This document shows, in pieces, positions 17,015-24,734 of a stretch of 37,013 nucleotides of DNA. Source of the stretch: Candidatus Omnitrophota bacterium. GTDB taxonomy: Bacteria > Omnitrophota > Gorgyraeia > Gygaellales > Profunditerraquicolaceae. The notes under the pieces were generated by a model that saw nothing but the letters and a program-made list of their open reading frames with translations, made no database searches and was not told the origin of the DNA. The stretch's first letter is position 1. Each line of letters opens with the position of its first letter. Location: NCBI GenBank assembly GCA_016214325.1, contig JACROS010000043.1, positions 1 to 37,013 of the forward strand, in the 5' to 3' direction. The position numbers and the translations under genes are program-made.

Positions 17015-17042
17015 TTGCCCAGGTTATTCTTAGAGCTATAAT
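17015..17042 (+). promoter_or_regulatory. Promoter for the sensor-like gene
   Basis: TTGCCC (17015-17020), 16-nt spacer, TATAAT (17037-17042). It shares the 13-mer TAGAGCTATAATT with the promoter at 14523-14550. Confidence 0.55.
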
Positions 17043-17109
17043 TATATTAAGCACTGTTTGGTTATTTCTTTAAATTGTCGGATGAGCAAGATGGAGAAGA
17101 ATAATTAAT

Positions 17110-17523
17110 ATGTTATCAAGCAAGCAGAAAGATCTTAAGCCTAAAGTTTCAAATGCTGTCAAAGATTTAGCTATGGTTGTTGTGGTGTCTGTTTTTGTAG
17201 GTATTCTTTCATATTTCTTTGATGTGTTTGTTTTTATTGTAAGATTCCTGGAGCGGCATCCTCAAGATATAATCTATGTTGATGAAATTGTGACTGGGCT
17301 TTTAGCTCTAAGTATAGGCTTAGCTTTTTTTGCCTGGCGCAGATGGTTTGAGTTAAAAAAGGAAACTGCGGAGCGCATAAGGCTGCAGGAGGAAATTATT
17401 AGGATTGCAAATACAAAGGCAGAAACCGAGCGGATTATTTCTAAGCAACTTCGTAGTGAGATTGAGATACGAAAACAAGACATAAATCCTTCTTTTAATC
17501 ATAACAAAAAGAAGGATCTTTAA
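17110..17523 (+). CDS. Two-TM plus coiled-coil sensor-like protein without output domain
   Basis: The 137-residue protein has two membrane helices (about residues 20-45, VVVVSVFVGILSYFFDVFVFIV, and 60-75, VTGLLALSIGLAFFAW). A short extracytoplasmic loop separates them, then RRWFELKKE and a coiled coil (ERIRLQEEIIRIANTKAETERIISKQL). This looks like the N-terminal module that precedes PAS/kinase or GGDEF domains in membrane sensors. No output domain follows: the frame stops at 17523 and no kinase fragment is readable before the next gene. It could be a remnant or a stand-alone partner protein. GGAGAA lies about 12 nt before the ATG. Confidence 0.6.
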   Translation: MLSSKQKDLKPKVSNAVKDLAMVVVVSVFVGILSYFFDVFVFIVRFLERHPQDIIYVDEIVTGLLALSIGLAFFAWRRWFELKKETAERIRLQEEIIRIANTKAETERIISKQLRSEIEIRKQDINPSFNHNKKKDL

Positions 17524-17568
17524 AGTATGAGCTTGCAGGGGTTTATTAGTTAAAGAGCAGGTTGGATT

Positions 17569-18483
17569 ATGAAGACTAAAATAATATTTTTAATATTTAT
17601 CTTTTCTTTTGTTTCAGTTGTTTCGTTATTCTTCTTTAAAGAACGCCAAAATATTATAAGAAAACAAATTCTTTTAGAGAAAAGAAGAGAAAGTTGGCTG
17701 CATTTAAAGAAGGATCTAGCAAGCAAGGTTAAGCATTTTAGGGGCACAGTTGCTTTAGTGGTTGAAGACCTTGAAACTGGGCAGAAGATTGCTTTCAATC
17801 AGGAGAAGCTTTTGCCTTCAGCAAGCCTGGTGAAAGTTCCCATCATGCTTTCTTGTTTTTATGCGGCACAGGATAACAAGATCAATCTGAAGAATACTGT
17901 CATTCTTAGGTCTTCTAAAAAAGTGGGTGGGTCGAAAGTATTGGGCGATAAGCCGTCGGGTTCTGTTTTTACACTAGAAGAACTATTAGATCCTATGATC
18001 ACTCAAAGCGACAATACTGCTACTAATATGTTGATTGATAGCTTAGGGTTCGATTTGCTAAATACATATTTTAATAAAATTGGCCTCAAGAATACCAATA
18101 TTTCCCGTAAGATGATGGATTTTGCAGAAAGAAGAGAAGGAAAAGAAAATTATACAACTGCGCAAGAAATGGCCTACCTATTAAAGAGGATTTATTATAA
18201 GAAATTTTTGAATAAGGATATTTCTGAAAGATGCCTTGAATTGTTGGGCCAGCAGAAGGTTAATGACCGAATTCCTAGAAAACTTCCGAAGGGAACTTTT
18301 GTTGTTCATAAGACAGGTTTAGAAAATTATATTTGCCATGATGCGGGGATCGTGTTTACTGATAAGGGTAATTTTTTGATTTGTGTTTTGGTTAGGCATC
18401 AAGACAAACTTGCTCAACCTACTAAAAAATTTATATCTGATGTAACATTACTTGCGTATAATTATTATCAAGGTTTAAATTGA
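17569..18483 (+). CDS. Class A beta-lactamase-like serine hydrolase
   Basis: Penicillin-recognising serine enzyme of the beta-lactamase/transpeptidase fold, expected in the periplasm. The N-terminal hydrophobic helix (IIFLIFIFSFVSVVSLFFF) is a signal peptide or anchor. Active-site motifs are SLVK (Ser86, Lys89), SDN (Ser147) and KTG (Lys248) in the right order and spacing. The omega-loop region contains AERREGKENYTT, where the class A Glu would lie, but ExxLN is not exact. It may therefore be a true beta-lactamase or a D-Ala-D-Ala peptidase-like relative. The long segment before the catalytic domain (about residues 25-55) is charged and helical. Confidence 0.8.
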   Translation: MKTKIIFLIFIFSFVSVVSLFFFKERQNIIRKQILLEKRRESWLHLKKDLASKVKHFRGTVALVVEDLETGQKIAFNQEKLLPSASLVKVPIMLSCFYAAQDNKINLKNTVILRSSKKVGGSKVLGDKPSGSVFTLEELLDPMITQSDNTATNMLIDSLGFDLLNTYFNKIGLKNTNISRKMMDFAERREGKENYTTAQEMAYLLKRIYYKKFLNKDISERCLELLGQQKVNDRIPRKLPKGTFVVHKTGLENYICHDAGIVFTDKGNFLICVLVRHQDKLAQPTKKFISDVTLLAYNYYQGLN

Positions 18484-18506
18484 ATTTAAGGCTGCTAGTG
18501 AAGCCT

Positions 18507-18595
18507 CCTCGGCCTGAAGACCGGGGCTTCCTCCCGAGCAGAAATCGCATTTGCCTTCATCCCTCGGGCTAAAGTCTGGGGATTTCTGTCGAGGG
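18507..18595. repeat. Two diverged 32-bp copies of a GC-rich hairpin repeat
   Basis: 18507-18538 (CCTCGGCCTGAAGACCGGGG...) and 18562-18593 (CCTCGGGCTAAAGTCTGGGG...) match at about 24 of 32 positions. The second is bounded by CCCTCG/CGAGGG and the first lies in GAAGCC/GGCTTC, so each can fold. They are far richer in GC than the surroundings. They resemble the hairpins at IS200/IS605-type ends, but no transposase is present. They sit between convergent genes and could also stop transcription both ways. Confidence 0.5.
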
Positions 18596-18602
18596 ATTAA
18601 AG

Positions 18603-19229
18603 CTATTTAGCGAAATGTTTTATTATCCAAAACCCACCCACTAGTAAGATTACAAATACAATTGAGAGAATATCAAAGTATTTTTCAATTGAGTCGGCGA
18701 TTTTTTTCCCAAATACGCGCAGGCCGAGTGCGACCAAAAAGAATCTTCCTGCCCTGCCAAATATTGAGGCAACAACCACAGTTATTAAGGAAATATTAAA
18801 GATACCAGCAGCAATTGTAATTACTTTGTAGGGTATAGGAGTGAAAGCAGCTGTAAATATGGTGATAAATGAATTCTCGGAGAATTTTCTGCCGACTAAT
18901 TCAACCGCTGCATTTAGGTGGTAGGTGTTGATAATAGTTTTTCCGATTGTTTCATAAAGGCCCCATCCGATAAAATAACCAAGTAGTGCTCCAGCGACAG
19001 AACCAATCGTGCAGATTGTAGCGTATAGCGCCCACTTTTTTCTTTCTGCCATAACCATGGCAATAAGCAGTACATCAGGAGGTATCGGGAAAAATGAGCT
19101 TTCGCAAAAAGCAAGCCAAAAAAGCGCGTAAGGCGCTTGTTTGGTTTTTGCCCAATGCAGGGTCCAGTTGTACATTGCCTTTAAGAGGCGAAGAGGTGAT
19201 TTTATAAAGTTGATGATTTTATTTTTCAT
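18603..19229 (-). CDS. VTT/DedA-family membrane protein (YqaA-like)
   Basis: SNARE-associated/VTT domain protein. DedA-family members are lipid transporters or scramblases of the inner membrane. Typical features are WLAFCESSFFPIPPDVLLIAM (the E-x4-P-x-P-x(2) motif of the family), GSVAGALLGYFIGWG, and FTPIPYKVITIAAG followed by GRAGRFFLVA. At least four hydrophobic helices are visible, with one more at the C-terminus. The track start at 19301 is a TTG; I use the ATG at 19229 (MKNKIINFIK) because a TATAAT box (19255-19260) lies between the two. The product is 208 residues. Convergent with the beta-lactamase-like gene across the hairpin repeats. Confidence 0.85.
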   Translation of the reverse strand: MKNKIINFIKSPLRLLKAMYNWTLHWAKTKQAPYALFWLAFCESSFFPIPPDVLLIAMVMAERKKWALYATICTIGSVAGALLGYFIGWGLYETIGKTIINTYHLNAAVELVGRKFSENSFITIFTAAFTPIPYKVITIAAGIFNISLITVVVASIFGRAGRFFLVALGLRVFGKKIADSIEKYFDILSIVFVILLVGGFWIIKHFAK

Positions 19230-19254
19230 TTTAGCCACGATTTGTATTAGCGGT

Positions 19255-19282
19255 ATTATATCAGTCGTTTGTTCTTTGTCTA
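19255..19282 (-). promoter_or_regulatory. Promoter for the VTT/DedA gene
   Basis: On the minus strand: TAGACA (19277-19282), 16-nt spacer, TATAAT (19255-19260). The predicted start, near 19248, agrees with the ATG at 19229. Confidence 0.6.
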
Positions 19283-19335
19283 TATTTTTTAACCAACACA
19301 ACTGATGAAATTATTGCAACTAATGCAACTTTCTC

Positions 19336-19390
19336 TTGACATGATTTGTATGATATGATACACTTATCATACAAATCATGTAAATCATAC
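19336..19390 (+). promoter_or_regulatory. Promoter with a perfect 15-bp inverted-repeat operator for the abrB-like/efflux operon
   Basis: TTGACA (19336-19341), 17-nt spacer, TACACT (19359-19364). ATGATTTGTATGATA (19341-19355) and its exact reverse complement TATCATACAAATCAT (19365-19379) flank the -10 box with a 9-base gap. A third half-site, ATGTAAATCATAC (19378-19390), follows. Binding here would block RNA polymerase. The AbrB-like product of the first gene is the obvious candidate, giving autoregulation (inference). Confidence 0.8.
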
Positions 19391-19408
19391 TTTTATTAGG
19401 AGGTAAAT

Positions 19409-19639
19409 ATGGAAAAATTTCCCATGCCAAAGATGTATGGAGCTGTAACCGTAGGAGAGAGAGGGCAGGTGGTTATCCCTGCTGAAATTCGCAAGCAATA
19501 TGAAATTAAAACTGGGGATAAATTAATAGTTTTTGCCAAGCCCGGCGGGCCAATCGGTTTGATACCAAGCGATCAATTTACTCATTTTTTAGAGCATGCT
19601 ACTAAAATGCTCTCAAAGATAAAGCAAGCTAAACCATAA
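19409..19639 (+). CDS. AbrB/MazE/SpoVT-domain DNA-binding regulator
   Basis: The 76-residue protein has the swapped-hairpin AbrB fold signature: GAVTVGERGQVVIPAEIRKQYEIKTGDKLIVFAKPGGPIGLIPSDQF (about residues 11-58). A short helical tail (FLEHATKMLSKIKQA) may help oligomerisation. GGAGG lies 7 nt before the ATG. It is the first gene of the efflux run and stops 9 bases before the tolC-like start. No toxin gene accompanies it, so an antitoxin role is unlikely. With the inverted repeat at its promoter, I infer an autoregulator of the efflux (and perhaps peptide) operon. Confidence 0.88.
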   Translation: MEKFPMPKMYGAVTVGERGQVVIPAEIRKQYEIKTGDKLIVFAKPGGPIGLIPSDQFTHFLEHATKMLSKIKQAKP

Positions 19640-19648
19640 CTATAAATA

Positions 19649-20944
19649 ATGAAAAGTGCTGTAAGATTTTTATTAGGATTAATTATCAGTCTAGTTCTGT
19701 CAGCGCAAGGGATTTGTGCTGATGATCTGCTTAGCTGGCAGGATTGTTTAAAAAAAAAAAAAAAAAACAATCCTGATTTAATCTCTTCTGTTGAGAATAT
19801 CAGCCAGCAGAAATCAGCAAAGACAATTACAGCAAGTTCTCTCTATCCTCAAATTAATGCTGATCTTAATGTCTCTACATCTAAAACAGGAAAATCTTCT
19901 TCTACGTCTACAGGAAGCTCGTCAGCTACTTCAGGTGATTCATATTCTTATGGCGCTACAGGTTCACAGTTAATTTTTGATGGCTTTAAAACTCTTAATG
20001 AAGTTAATACAGCTAAACAAAATATTGAGGTTGCAAAACAAAGTTACCGTTTTGCTTCTTCAGAGATAAGGCTAAGTTTGCGTAATGCCTTTGTTAAATT
20101 GCTAGAGGCACAGGAATTAGTCAGGGTTGTTGAGGAAATTATAAAAATACGGCGGGATAATTTAGAATTAATTACTATGCGTTATTATTCAGGGCTTGAA
20201 CATAAAGGTGCTTTGTTGACTGCTCAGGCTAATCTTAGCCAGGCTAATTTTGAACTTTCTCAGGCAAAGAGAAATGTTGAGTTTTATCAGCGTCAGTTAA
20301 CTAAAGAAATGGGGCGTAAGGAATTTGTTCCTATGATTGTTAAGGGAGAGTTTGTTGTGCGTGATACTGCTAAGCCTAAACCGGATTTTGCATTGATAGT
20401 TAAAAATAATCCTTCAGTATTGCAGGTGTCTGCGCAAAAGGCAGCTGCATTTTATAGCCTCAGGTCGGCTTACGGTAATTTCAGCCCCCAGCTTATTGGT
20501 TCTGCTTCTGTGGATAAGGCTAATTCTCAATGGCCGCCAAATACCAATCAGTGGAGCGCCGGCCTTGGTTTAAGTATGCCTATATTTGAAGGAGGCTTAA
20601 GGTTGGCTCAAGTATCTCAGGCAAAATCAGTCTTGAAGCAATCAGGAGAAAATGAAAGAAGCGCTAAGGATACAGCAATAGTAGCTCTTGAGCAGTCTTG
20701 GGTTTTGTTACAGGATGGCCTGGAATTTGTTAATGTGCAAAAACAAATATTGAATGCAACAGAAGAGCGCTCAAAGATTGCAGAGGCGCAGTATTCAATT
20801 GGCTTTATGTCTTTTGATAATTGGATCATTATTGAAGATGATTTGGTGAAGGCAAAAAAGAATTATTTATTGGCTCAGGCAGATGCGCTTTTGGCTGAGG
20901 CAAATTGGATTCAGGCGAAAGGAGAAACTCTTGAATATGAATAA
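19649..20944 (+). CDS. TolC-family outer membrane efflux protein
   Basis: Outer-membrane/periplasmic channel of a tripartite pump. A signal peptide (MKSAVRFLLGLIISLVLSAQGICA) is followed by the family start LLSWQDCLKKKKKNNPDLISS. Two repeats of long helices follow (SSEIRLSLRNAFVKLLEAQELVRVV, LTAQANLSQANFELSQAKRNVEFYQRQL, then KDTAIVALEQSWVLLQDGLEFV and ILNATEERSKIAEAQYSIG), with SLYPQINADLNVS strands and a Ser/Thr-rich loop (SKTGKSSSTSTGSSSATSG). The KKKKK is encoded by an 18-A run, prone to slippage. The adaptor gene overlaps its last 8 bases. Confidence 0.9.
   Translation: MKSAVRFLLGLIISLVLSAQGICADDLLSWQDCLKKKKKNNPDLISSVENISQQKSAKTITASSLYPQINADLNVSTSKTGKSSSTSTGSSSATSGDSYSYGATGSQLIFDGFKTLNEVNTAKQNIEVAKQSYRFASSEIRLSLRNAFVKLLEAQELVRVVEEIIKIRRDNLELITMRYYSGLEHKGALLTAQANLSQANFELSQAKRNVEFYQRQLTKEMGRKEFVPMIVKGEFVVRDTAKPKPDFALIVKNNPSVLQVSAQKAAAFYSLRSAYGNFSPQLIGSASVDKANSQWPPNTNQWSAGLGLSMPIFEGGLRLAQVSQAKSVLKQSGENERSAKDTAIVALEQSWVLLQDGLEFVNVQKQILNATEERSKIAEAQYSIGFMSFDNWIIIEDDLVKAKKNYLLAQADALLAEANWIQAKGETLEYE
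19741..19773 (+). repeat. 18-A homopolymer within the tolC-like gene, inside a perfect inverted repeat
   Basis: A run of 18 A (19750-19767) lies near codons 34-40. It is bracketed by GGATTGTTT (19741-19749) and AAACAATCC (19765-19773), exact reverse complements. Gain or loss of one A shifts the frame early in the protein. Confidence 0.9.
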
Positions 20945-21914
20945 AAAGATTAAATTGATTTTTATTCTTTTGGTTGTATTTGCAGCGGGTTGGTTTTTGT
21001 TTTCAATGTTGCATCGGACAAAAAAACCCGATGAGGTTTATAAAGAGATTAAGCCTTTTTCTGGTAGTGTACAGAGTACATTTTCTACTGTTGGTTCGGT
21101 ATTGCCGAAAAACAGGCTGGAGATTAAGCCTCCGGTAGGAGGAAGAGTTGAAGAAATTTTGGTTAAAGAAGGGCAAAAGGTAAAAACAGGAGAAACCTTA
21201 GCTTGGATGAGTTCTACTGAGCGGGCAGCTCTGTTGGATGCAGCGCGCGGACAGGGAGAAAAATCTTTAGAATACTGGAAAGATGTTTATAAGGGGATTC
21301 CTTTAATTTCTCCGATAGACGGCGAAGTGATCGTTTCAAAGACACAGCCGGGCCAGACAGTAGTTACTAGTGATGCAGTGATTGTTCTTTCGGATAAGTT
21401 GATTGTTAGAGCACAGGTGGATGAAACCGATATCGGTAAAGTAAAACTTGGCCAACAGGTGGTTATGTCACTTGATGCCTATCCGCTTGAAAAAATAAAG
21501 GCTGTTGTGGACCATATTTATTATGAATCAAAAACAGTAAATAATGTTACCACTTATGAAGTTGATTTACTCCCGGAAGAGATTCCGGAATTCTTTCGCT
21601 CTGGGATGAATGCTACTATTTATTTTGTTAATAAGTCAGTTGAGCAAGCGCTGCTTATTCCTGGTGAGGCGATGGTAAAGGAAAATGGCAAAGAATATGT
21701 GCTTATTAAAGAATCTAATGGGAATGCGCCAGTCAAGCGTCTAATAGAGACGGGCATTTCCGACGAAAAGAATATTCAGGTTATCTCTGGAATAAATCCT
21801 GATGATATTGTTTTGGTTAAGGAGAAGAAATATTCGCTTCCTAAGGGTAGTTCTGCCTCTAGCCCATTTACTCCGTTTGGTGCAAAGAAAAAGGAAGATA
21901 AGCCGAAAAACTAA
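20937..21914 (+). CDS. HlyD/MacA-type periplasmic adaptor of a tripartite efflux pump
   Basis: Links the MacB-like transporter encoded next to the TolC-like channel. An N-terminal anchor (IKLIFILLVVFAAGWFLFSML) is followed by a lipoyl/barrel-sandwich half (LEIKPPVGGRVEEILVKEGQKVKTGETLAWM). A very short linking helix replaces the usual long hairpin, then comes the second half (ISPIDGEVIVSKTQPGQTVVT), a beta-barrel (LIVRAQVDETDIGKVKLGQQV) and a membrane-proximal domain ending in a Lys-rich tail. I start at the ATG at 20937; the track's 20883 lies inside tolC. It overlaps tolC by 8 bases, and GGAG lies 10-12 nt upstream. Confidence 0.88.
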   Translation: MNKKIKLIFILLVVFAAGWFLFSMLHRTKKPDEVYKEIKPFSGSVQSTFSTVGSVLPKNRLEIKPPVGGRVEEILVKEGQKVKTGETLAWMSSTERAALLDAARGQGEKSLEYWKDVYKGIPLISPIDGEVIVSKTQPGQTVVTSDAVIVLSDKLIVRAQVDETDIGKVKLGQQVVMSLDAYPLEKIKAVVDHIYYESKTVNNVTTYEVDLLPEEIPEFFRSGMNATIYFVNKSVEQALLIPGEAMVKENGKEYVLIKESNGNAPVKRLIETGISDEKNIQVISGINPDDIVLVKEKKYSLPKGSSASSPFTPFGAKKKEDKPKN

Positions 21915-21915
21915 T

Positions 21916-23874
21916 ATGATTGAACTAAAAGAAGTATTTAAGACCTATAAAATGGGCGACACCGAAGTGCGCGCCCTTAATAATGTGTCATTAAAGATTT
22001 CTGCAGGTGAATTTGTAGCGATTATGGGGCCGTCGGGATCCGGTAAATCAACATTAATGCATGTGCTTGGTTTATTGGATCAGCCGGATGCAGGCAATTA
22101 TGTTTTAGACAAAAGAGAGATTAATGGATTAAGCGAAGAGAAGCTGGCTATTATTAGAAATCAGTTGATTGGTTTTGTTTTTCAGCAGTTTCATTTGTTG
22201 GCTCGGTTGACGGCGCTTGATAATGCAGAATTGCCTTTAATCTACGCCGGAAAAAGGCATCTTAGAGAAAAAGCGCGTCAGAAGATTGAGCTTGTTGGGT
22301 TAAAAGATCGTATATCGCACCGTCCTAATGAGCTTTCTGGTGGGCAGCAGCAGCGTGTTGCTATTGCCAGAGCATTGGTTAATGATCCTCCGATTATCCT
22401 TGCGGATGAACCGACGGGAAATCTTGATTCTAAAAGCAAAGAAGAAATTTTAAATATTCTAAAGCAGCTCAATCAAGAAGGTAAAACTTTAATTATTGTT
22501 ACGCATGAAAGAGAAATTGCCGAGCATGCAAAAAGAATTATTTTTATGCGCGATGGAGAAATTGTTTCTGATGAAAAAAATAATGTTAATCCGTTGATAG
22601 TAAGCCCGGATATTCCCGATGGCGTTGAGTTTGAGAATAAATCTACGGCATCTACAGGAGCAAAGTTTATTGATTATTTGCGCGAGGCATGTTTTGCAAT
22701 ATGGTCGCATAAATTAAGGTCATTTTTATCAATCTTGGGTATATTAATTGGAGTAGGCGCTGTAATTGCTATGCTTGCTTTGGGCCAGGGAGCAAAAGCG
22801 GCAATTGAGAAGCAGTTAACAGGGCTTGGTTCAAATCTTTTAGTAGTTAGAGCCGGATCACCTAAATTGCATGGAGTTGCACTTGAATCAGGCACAGTTA
22901 CCCGTTTTACTTTTCAGGATGTGGATGCCTTGCGTAATTTATCAGATGAAATTGTCCGGGTGAGCCCGTCAGTATCCGGGCGGGGGCAGATTGTTTATTT
23001 CAATAAAAACTGGAATACTCAGGTTGAAGGCGTTGATGTTGATTATGAATATATGCGTTCATTTACCCCGGAAGTGGGCAGGTTTTTTAGTGCATCAGAA
23101 GTGAGGATGCGTGAAAAAGTAGCATTGCTAGGCACAACTGTGGCAAGGGAGCTTTTTGGAGAAGCTAACCCAATAGGAGAAGTAATTAAAATTAATTTAA
23201 TTAATTTTCAGGTAATTGGGGTATTACCTGAAAAGGGGGCCACTACATTTCGCGATCAAGATGATGTTATTCTTATCCCGGTGACAACCGCGATGTTTAG
23301 AGTATTTGGCAAACAGTATGTTGATGCTATTTTTATTGAATGCCGCGATCCCCAGGCAATGGATGCTCTTTCAGATTCAATCTCAGCAATGATTATAAAA
23401 TTACACCGGTTAAGAAAAGATAATGAGGATTCTTTTGAAATTCGTAACATGGCGGATATTAAGAAAACTCTTGAGGCTACAACAAAAACCATGTCTTTAT
23501 TGCTGGGTGCAATTGCAGCAATTTCTCTTTTTGTAGGCGGAATTGGTATTATGAATATTATGCTTGTTTCTGTTACAGAGCGCACGAGAGAAATTGGCCT
23601 GCGTAAAGCAATTGGGGCAAATAATCGGGATATTTTGGTGCAATTTCTAATTGAAGCTGTGTTAATGTCAGTTTTTGGAGGCGTGGGAGGAATTTTATTA
23701 GGAGCCGGCGTATCGGCATTGGTTACTACTATTGCCGGATGGAGCATGATTGTTTCATTATCTTCTGTGATTCTTGCGACGGTATTTTCACTTATTGTGG
23801 GTGTTGTGTTTGGGCTCTGGCCTGCAAAGCAGGCATCCAGGCTTGATCCTATTGAGGCATTGAGATATGAATAA
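21916..23874 (+). CDS. macB: MacB-type ABC transporter (ATPase fused to FtsX-like permease)
   Basis: The 652-residue half-transporter has an N-terminal ATPase (residues 1-225) with GPSGSGKST (38-46), Q-loop [15 protein letters not shown], signature [25 protein letters not shown] and THERE. The permease begins [32 protein letters not shown] (about 255-285). It has a periplasmic MacB-PCD domain and three C-terminal helices with the FtsX motif [21 protein letters not shown]. MacB proteins export macrolides, peptides or toxins by mechanotransmission through MacA and TolC. The start is moved from 21802 to the ATG at 21916, one base after the adaptor stop. Its place directly upstream of the peptide genes suggests it may export their product (inference). 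Confidence 0.92.
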   Translation: MIELKEVFKTYKMGDTEVRALNNVSLKISAGEFVAIMGPSGSGKSTLMHVLGLLDQPDAGNYVLDKREINGLSEEKLAIIRNQLIGFVFQQFHLLARLTALDNAELPLIYAGKRHLREKARQKIELVGLKDRISHRPNELSGGQQQRVAIARALVNDPPIILADEPTGNLDSKSKEEILNILKQLNQEGKTLIIVTHEREIAEHAKRIIFMRDGEIVSDEKNNVNPLIVSPDIPDGVEFENKSTASTGAKFIDYLREACFAIWSHKLRSFLSILGILIGVGAVIAMLALGQGAKAAIEKQLTGLGSNLLVVRAGSPKLHGVALESGTVTRFTFQDVDALRNLSDEIVRVSPSVSGRGQIVYFNKNWNTQVEGVDVDYEYMRSFTPEVGRFFSASEVRMREKVALLGTTVARELFGEANPIGEVIKINLINFQVIGVLPEKGATTFRDQDDVILIPVTTAMFRVFGKQYVDAIFIECRDPQAMDALSDSISAMIIKLHRLRKDNEDSFEIRNMADIKKTLEATTKTMSLLLGAIAAISLFVGGIGIMNIMLVSVTERTREIGLRKAIGANNRDILVQFLIEAVLMSVFGGVGGILLGAGVSALVTTIAGWSMIVSLSSVILATVFSLIVGVVFGLWPAKQASRLDPIEALRYE

Positions 23875-23876
23875 GA

Positions 23877-24731
23877 ATGATTGAATTAAGGCTAAGCTTG
23901 AGGAAAAATAATTCTGGTGCCCTGGAGCTTTTGAATTCTGTGCTTTTAAATTGCGGTGTTAAGCAGGAGAGAATAGTGGAGAAAAAACATAAGAATAGAA
24001 TTTATCTTTCAGTTTTTCCTGAAACAACGAAACAGGCCGTCAGCTTACAGAGAAAAATCTCTCTTTCCGGCTTAAAAGGTATTTATTTAAAGAAAATCCT
24101 GCTCAAGGACTCTGATTGGAAGACGCGTTGGAAGAAATATTTTAAGCCTTTTAATATTACCAGAAATATTAGGGTTATTCCTTTGGGAAGAAGAGATTTT
24201 GATAAGAATAAAACACTTAAAAGAATTCATATTGATACAGTTGTTGCTTTTGGAACAGGGACTCATCCGACGACCAAGATGGTGGCGCAGTTTATTACTT
24301 CTAAGAAAGGAAAGTTTTTTAGTTTTCTTGATATTGGCACAGGCTCAGGGATTCTTTCGGTGGTTGCTTCTTGTTGTGGGGCAGGTGAAATATTTGCTAT
24401 TGATTTTGACGAGCAGGCAATTAAAACCGCAAAAAACAATTTCTTCCTAAATTGCATTGAGCCGGATTATATTAAGGCAATTGATTTTGGCAACTTTAAC
24501 CCAAAAAGAAAATTTGATTTTATCGCCGCAAATTTGCTCACAGATGATTTATTAAGATTTAAAACAAAGCTGGTGGCTTTATTGAATCCTGGAGGGTATT
24601 TGGCTGTTTCCGGGATTCATAAAGATAATTACAAACGCTTTAGGGAATATTTTAAAAGCAGACAAATTTTATTCTTGAATGTTAATAAAATTAAAGGTTG
24701 GTATGCTTGCTTGCTGAGAAAAGAAAAGTAA
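23877..24731 (+). CDS. prmA: Ribosomal protein L11 methyltransferase-like protein
   Basis: SAM-dependent methyltransferase of the PrmA family, which trimethylates ribosomal protein L11. The substrate domain is N-terminal. The catalytic domain shows the hallmark VAFGTGTHPTTKM, then FLDIGTGSGILSVVASCCGA (motif I), IFAIDFDEQAIKTAKNN (motif II) and DFIAANLLTDDLL (motif IV region). The length of 284 is close to the usual 290-310. It starts 2 bases after macB, and the next gene starts 3 bases after its stop. Given the peptide genes around it, modification of another protein or peptide is conceivable, but the motifs are those of ordinary PrmA. Confidence 0.85.
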   Translation: MIELRLSLRKNNSGALELLNSVLLNCGVKQERIVEKKHKNRIYLSVFPETTKQAVSLQRKISLSGLKGIYLKKILLKDSDWKTRWKKYFKPFNITRNIRVIPLGRRDFDKNKTLKRIHIDTVVAFGTGTHPTTKMVAQFITSKKGKFFSFLDIGTGSGILSVVASCCGAGEIFAIDFDEQAIKTAKNNFFLNCIEPDYIKAIDFGNFNPKRKFDFIAANLLTDDLLRFKTKLVALLNPGGYLAVSGIHKDNYKRFREYFKSRQILFLNVNKIKGWYACLLRKEK

Positions 24732-24734
24732 ATT

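Noticed and set aside
19409-19639. MazE-type antitoxin of a toxin-antitoxin pair
   Set aside because: The next gene is tolC-like, not a PIN or MazF toxin, and no short toxin ORF is found on either side.
23256-23747. 163-codon minus-strand ORF inside macB
   Set aside because: It lies wholly within the FtsX-like permease coding region, has no family features, and its composition is that of an antisense shadow.
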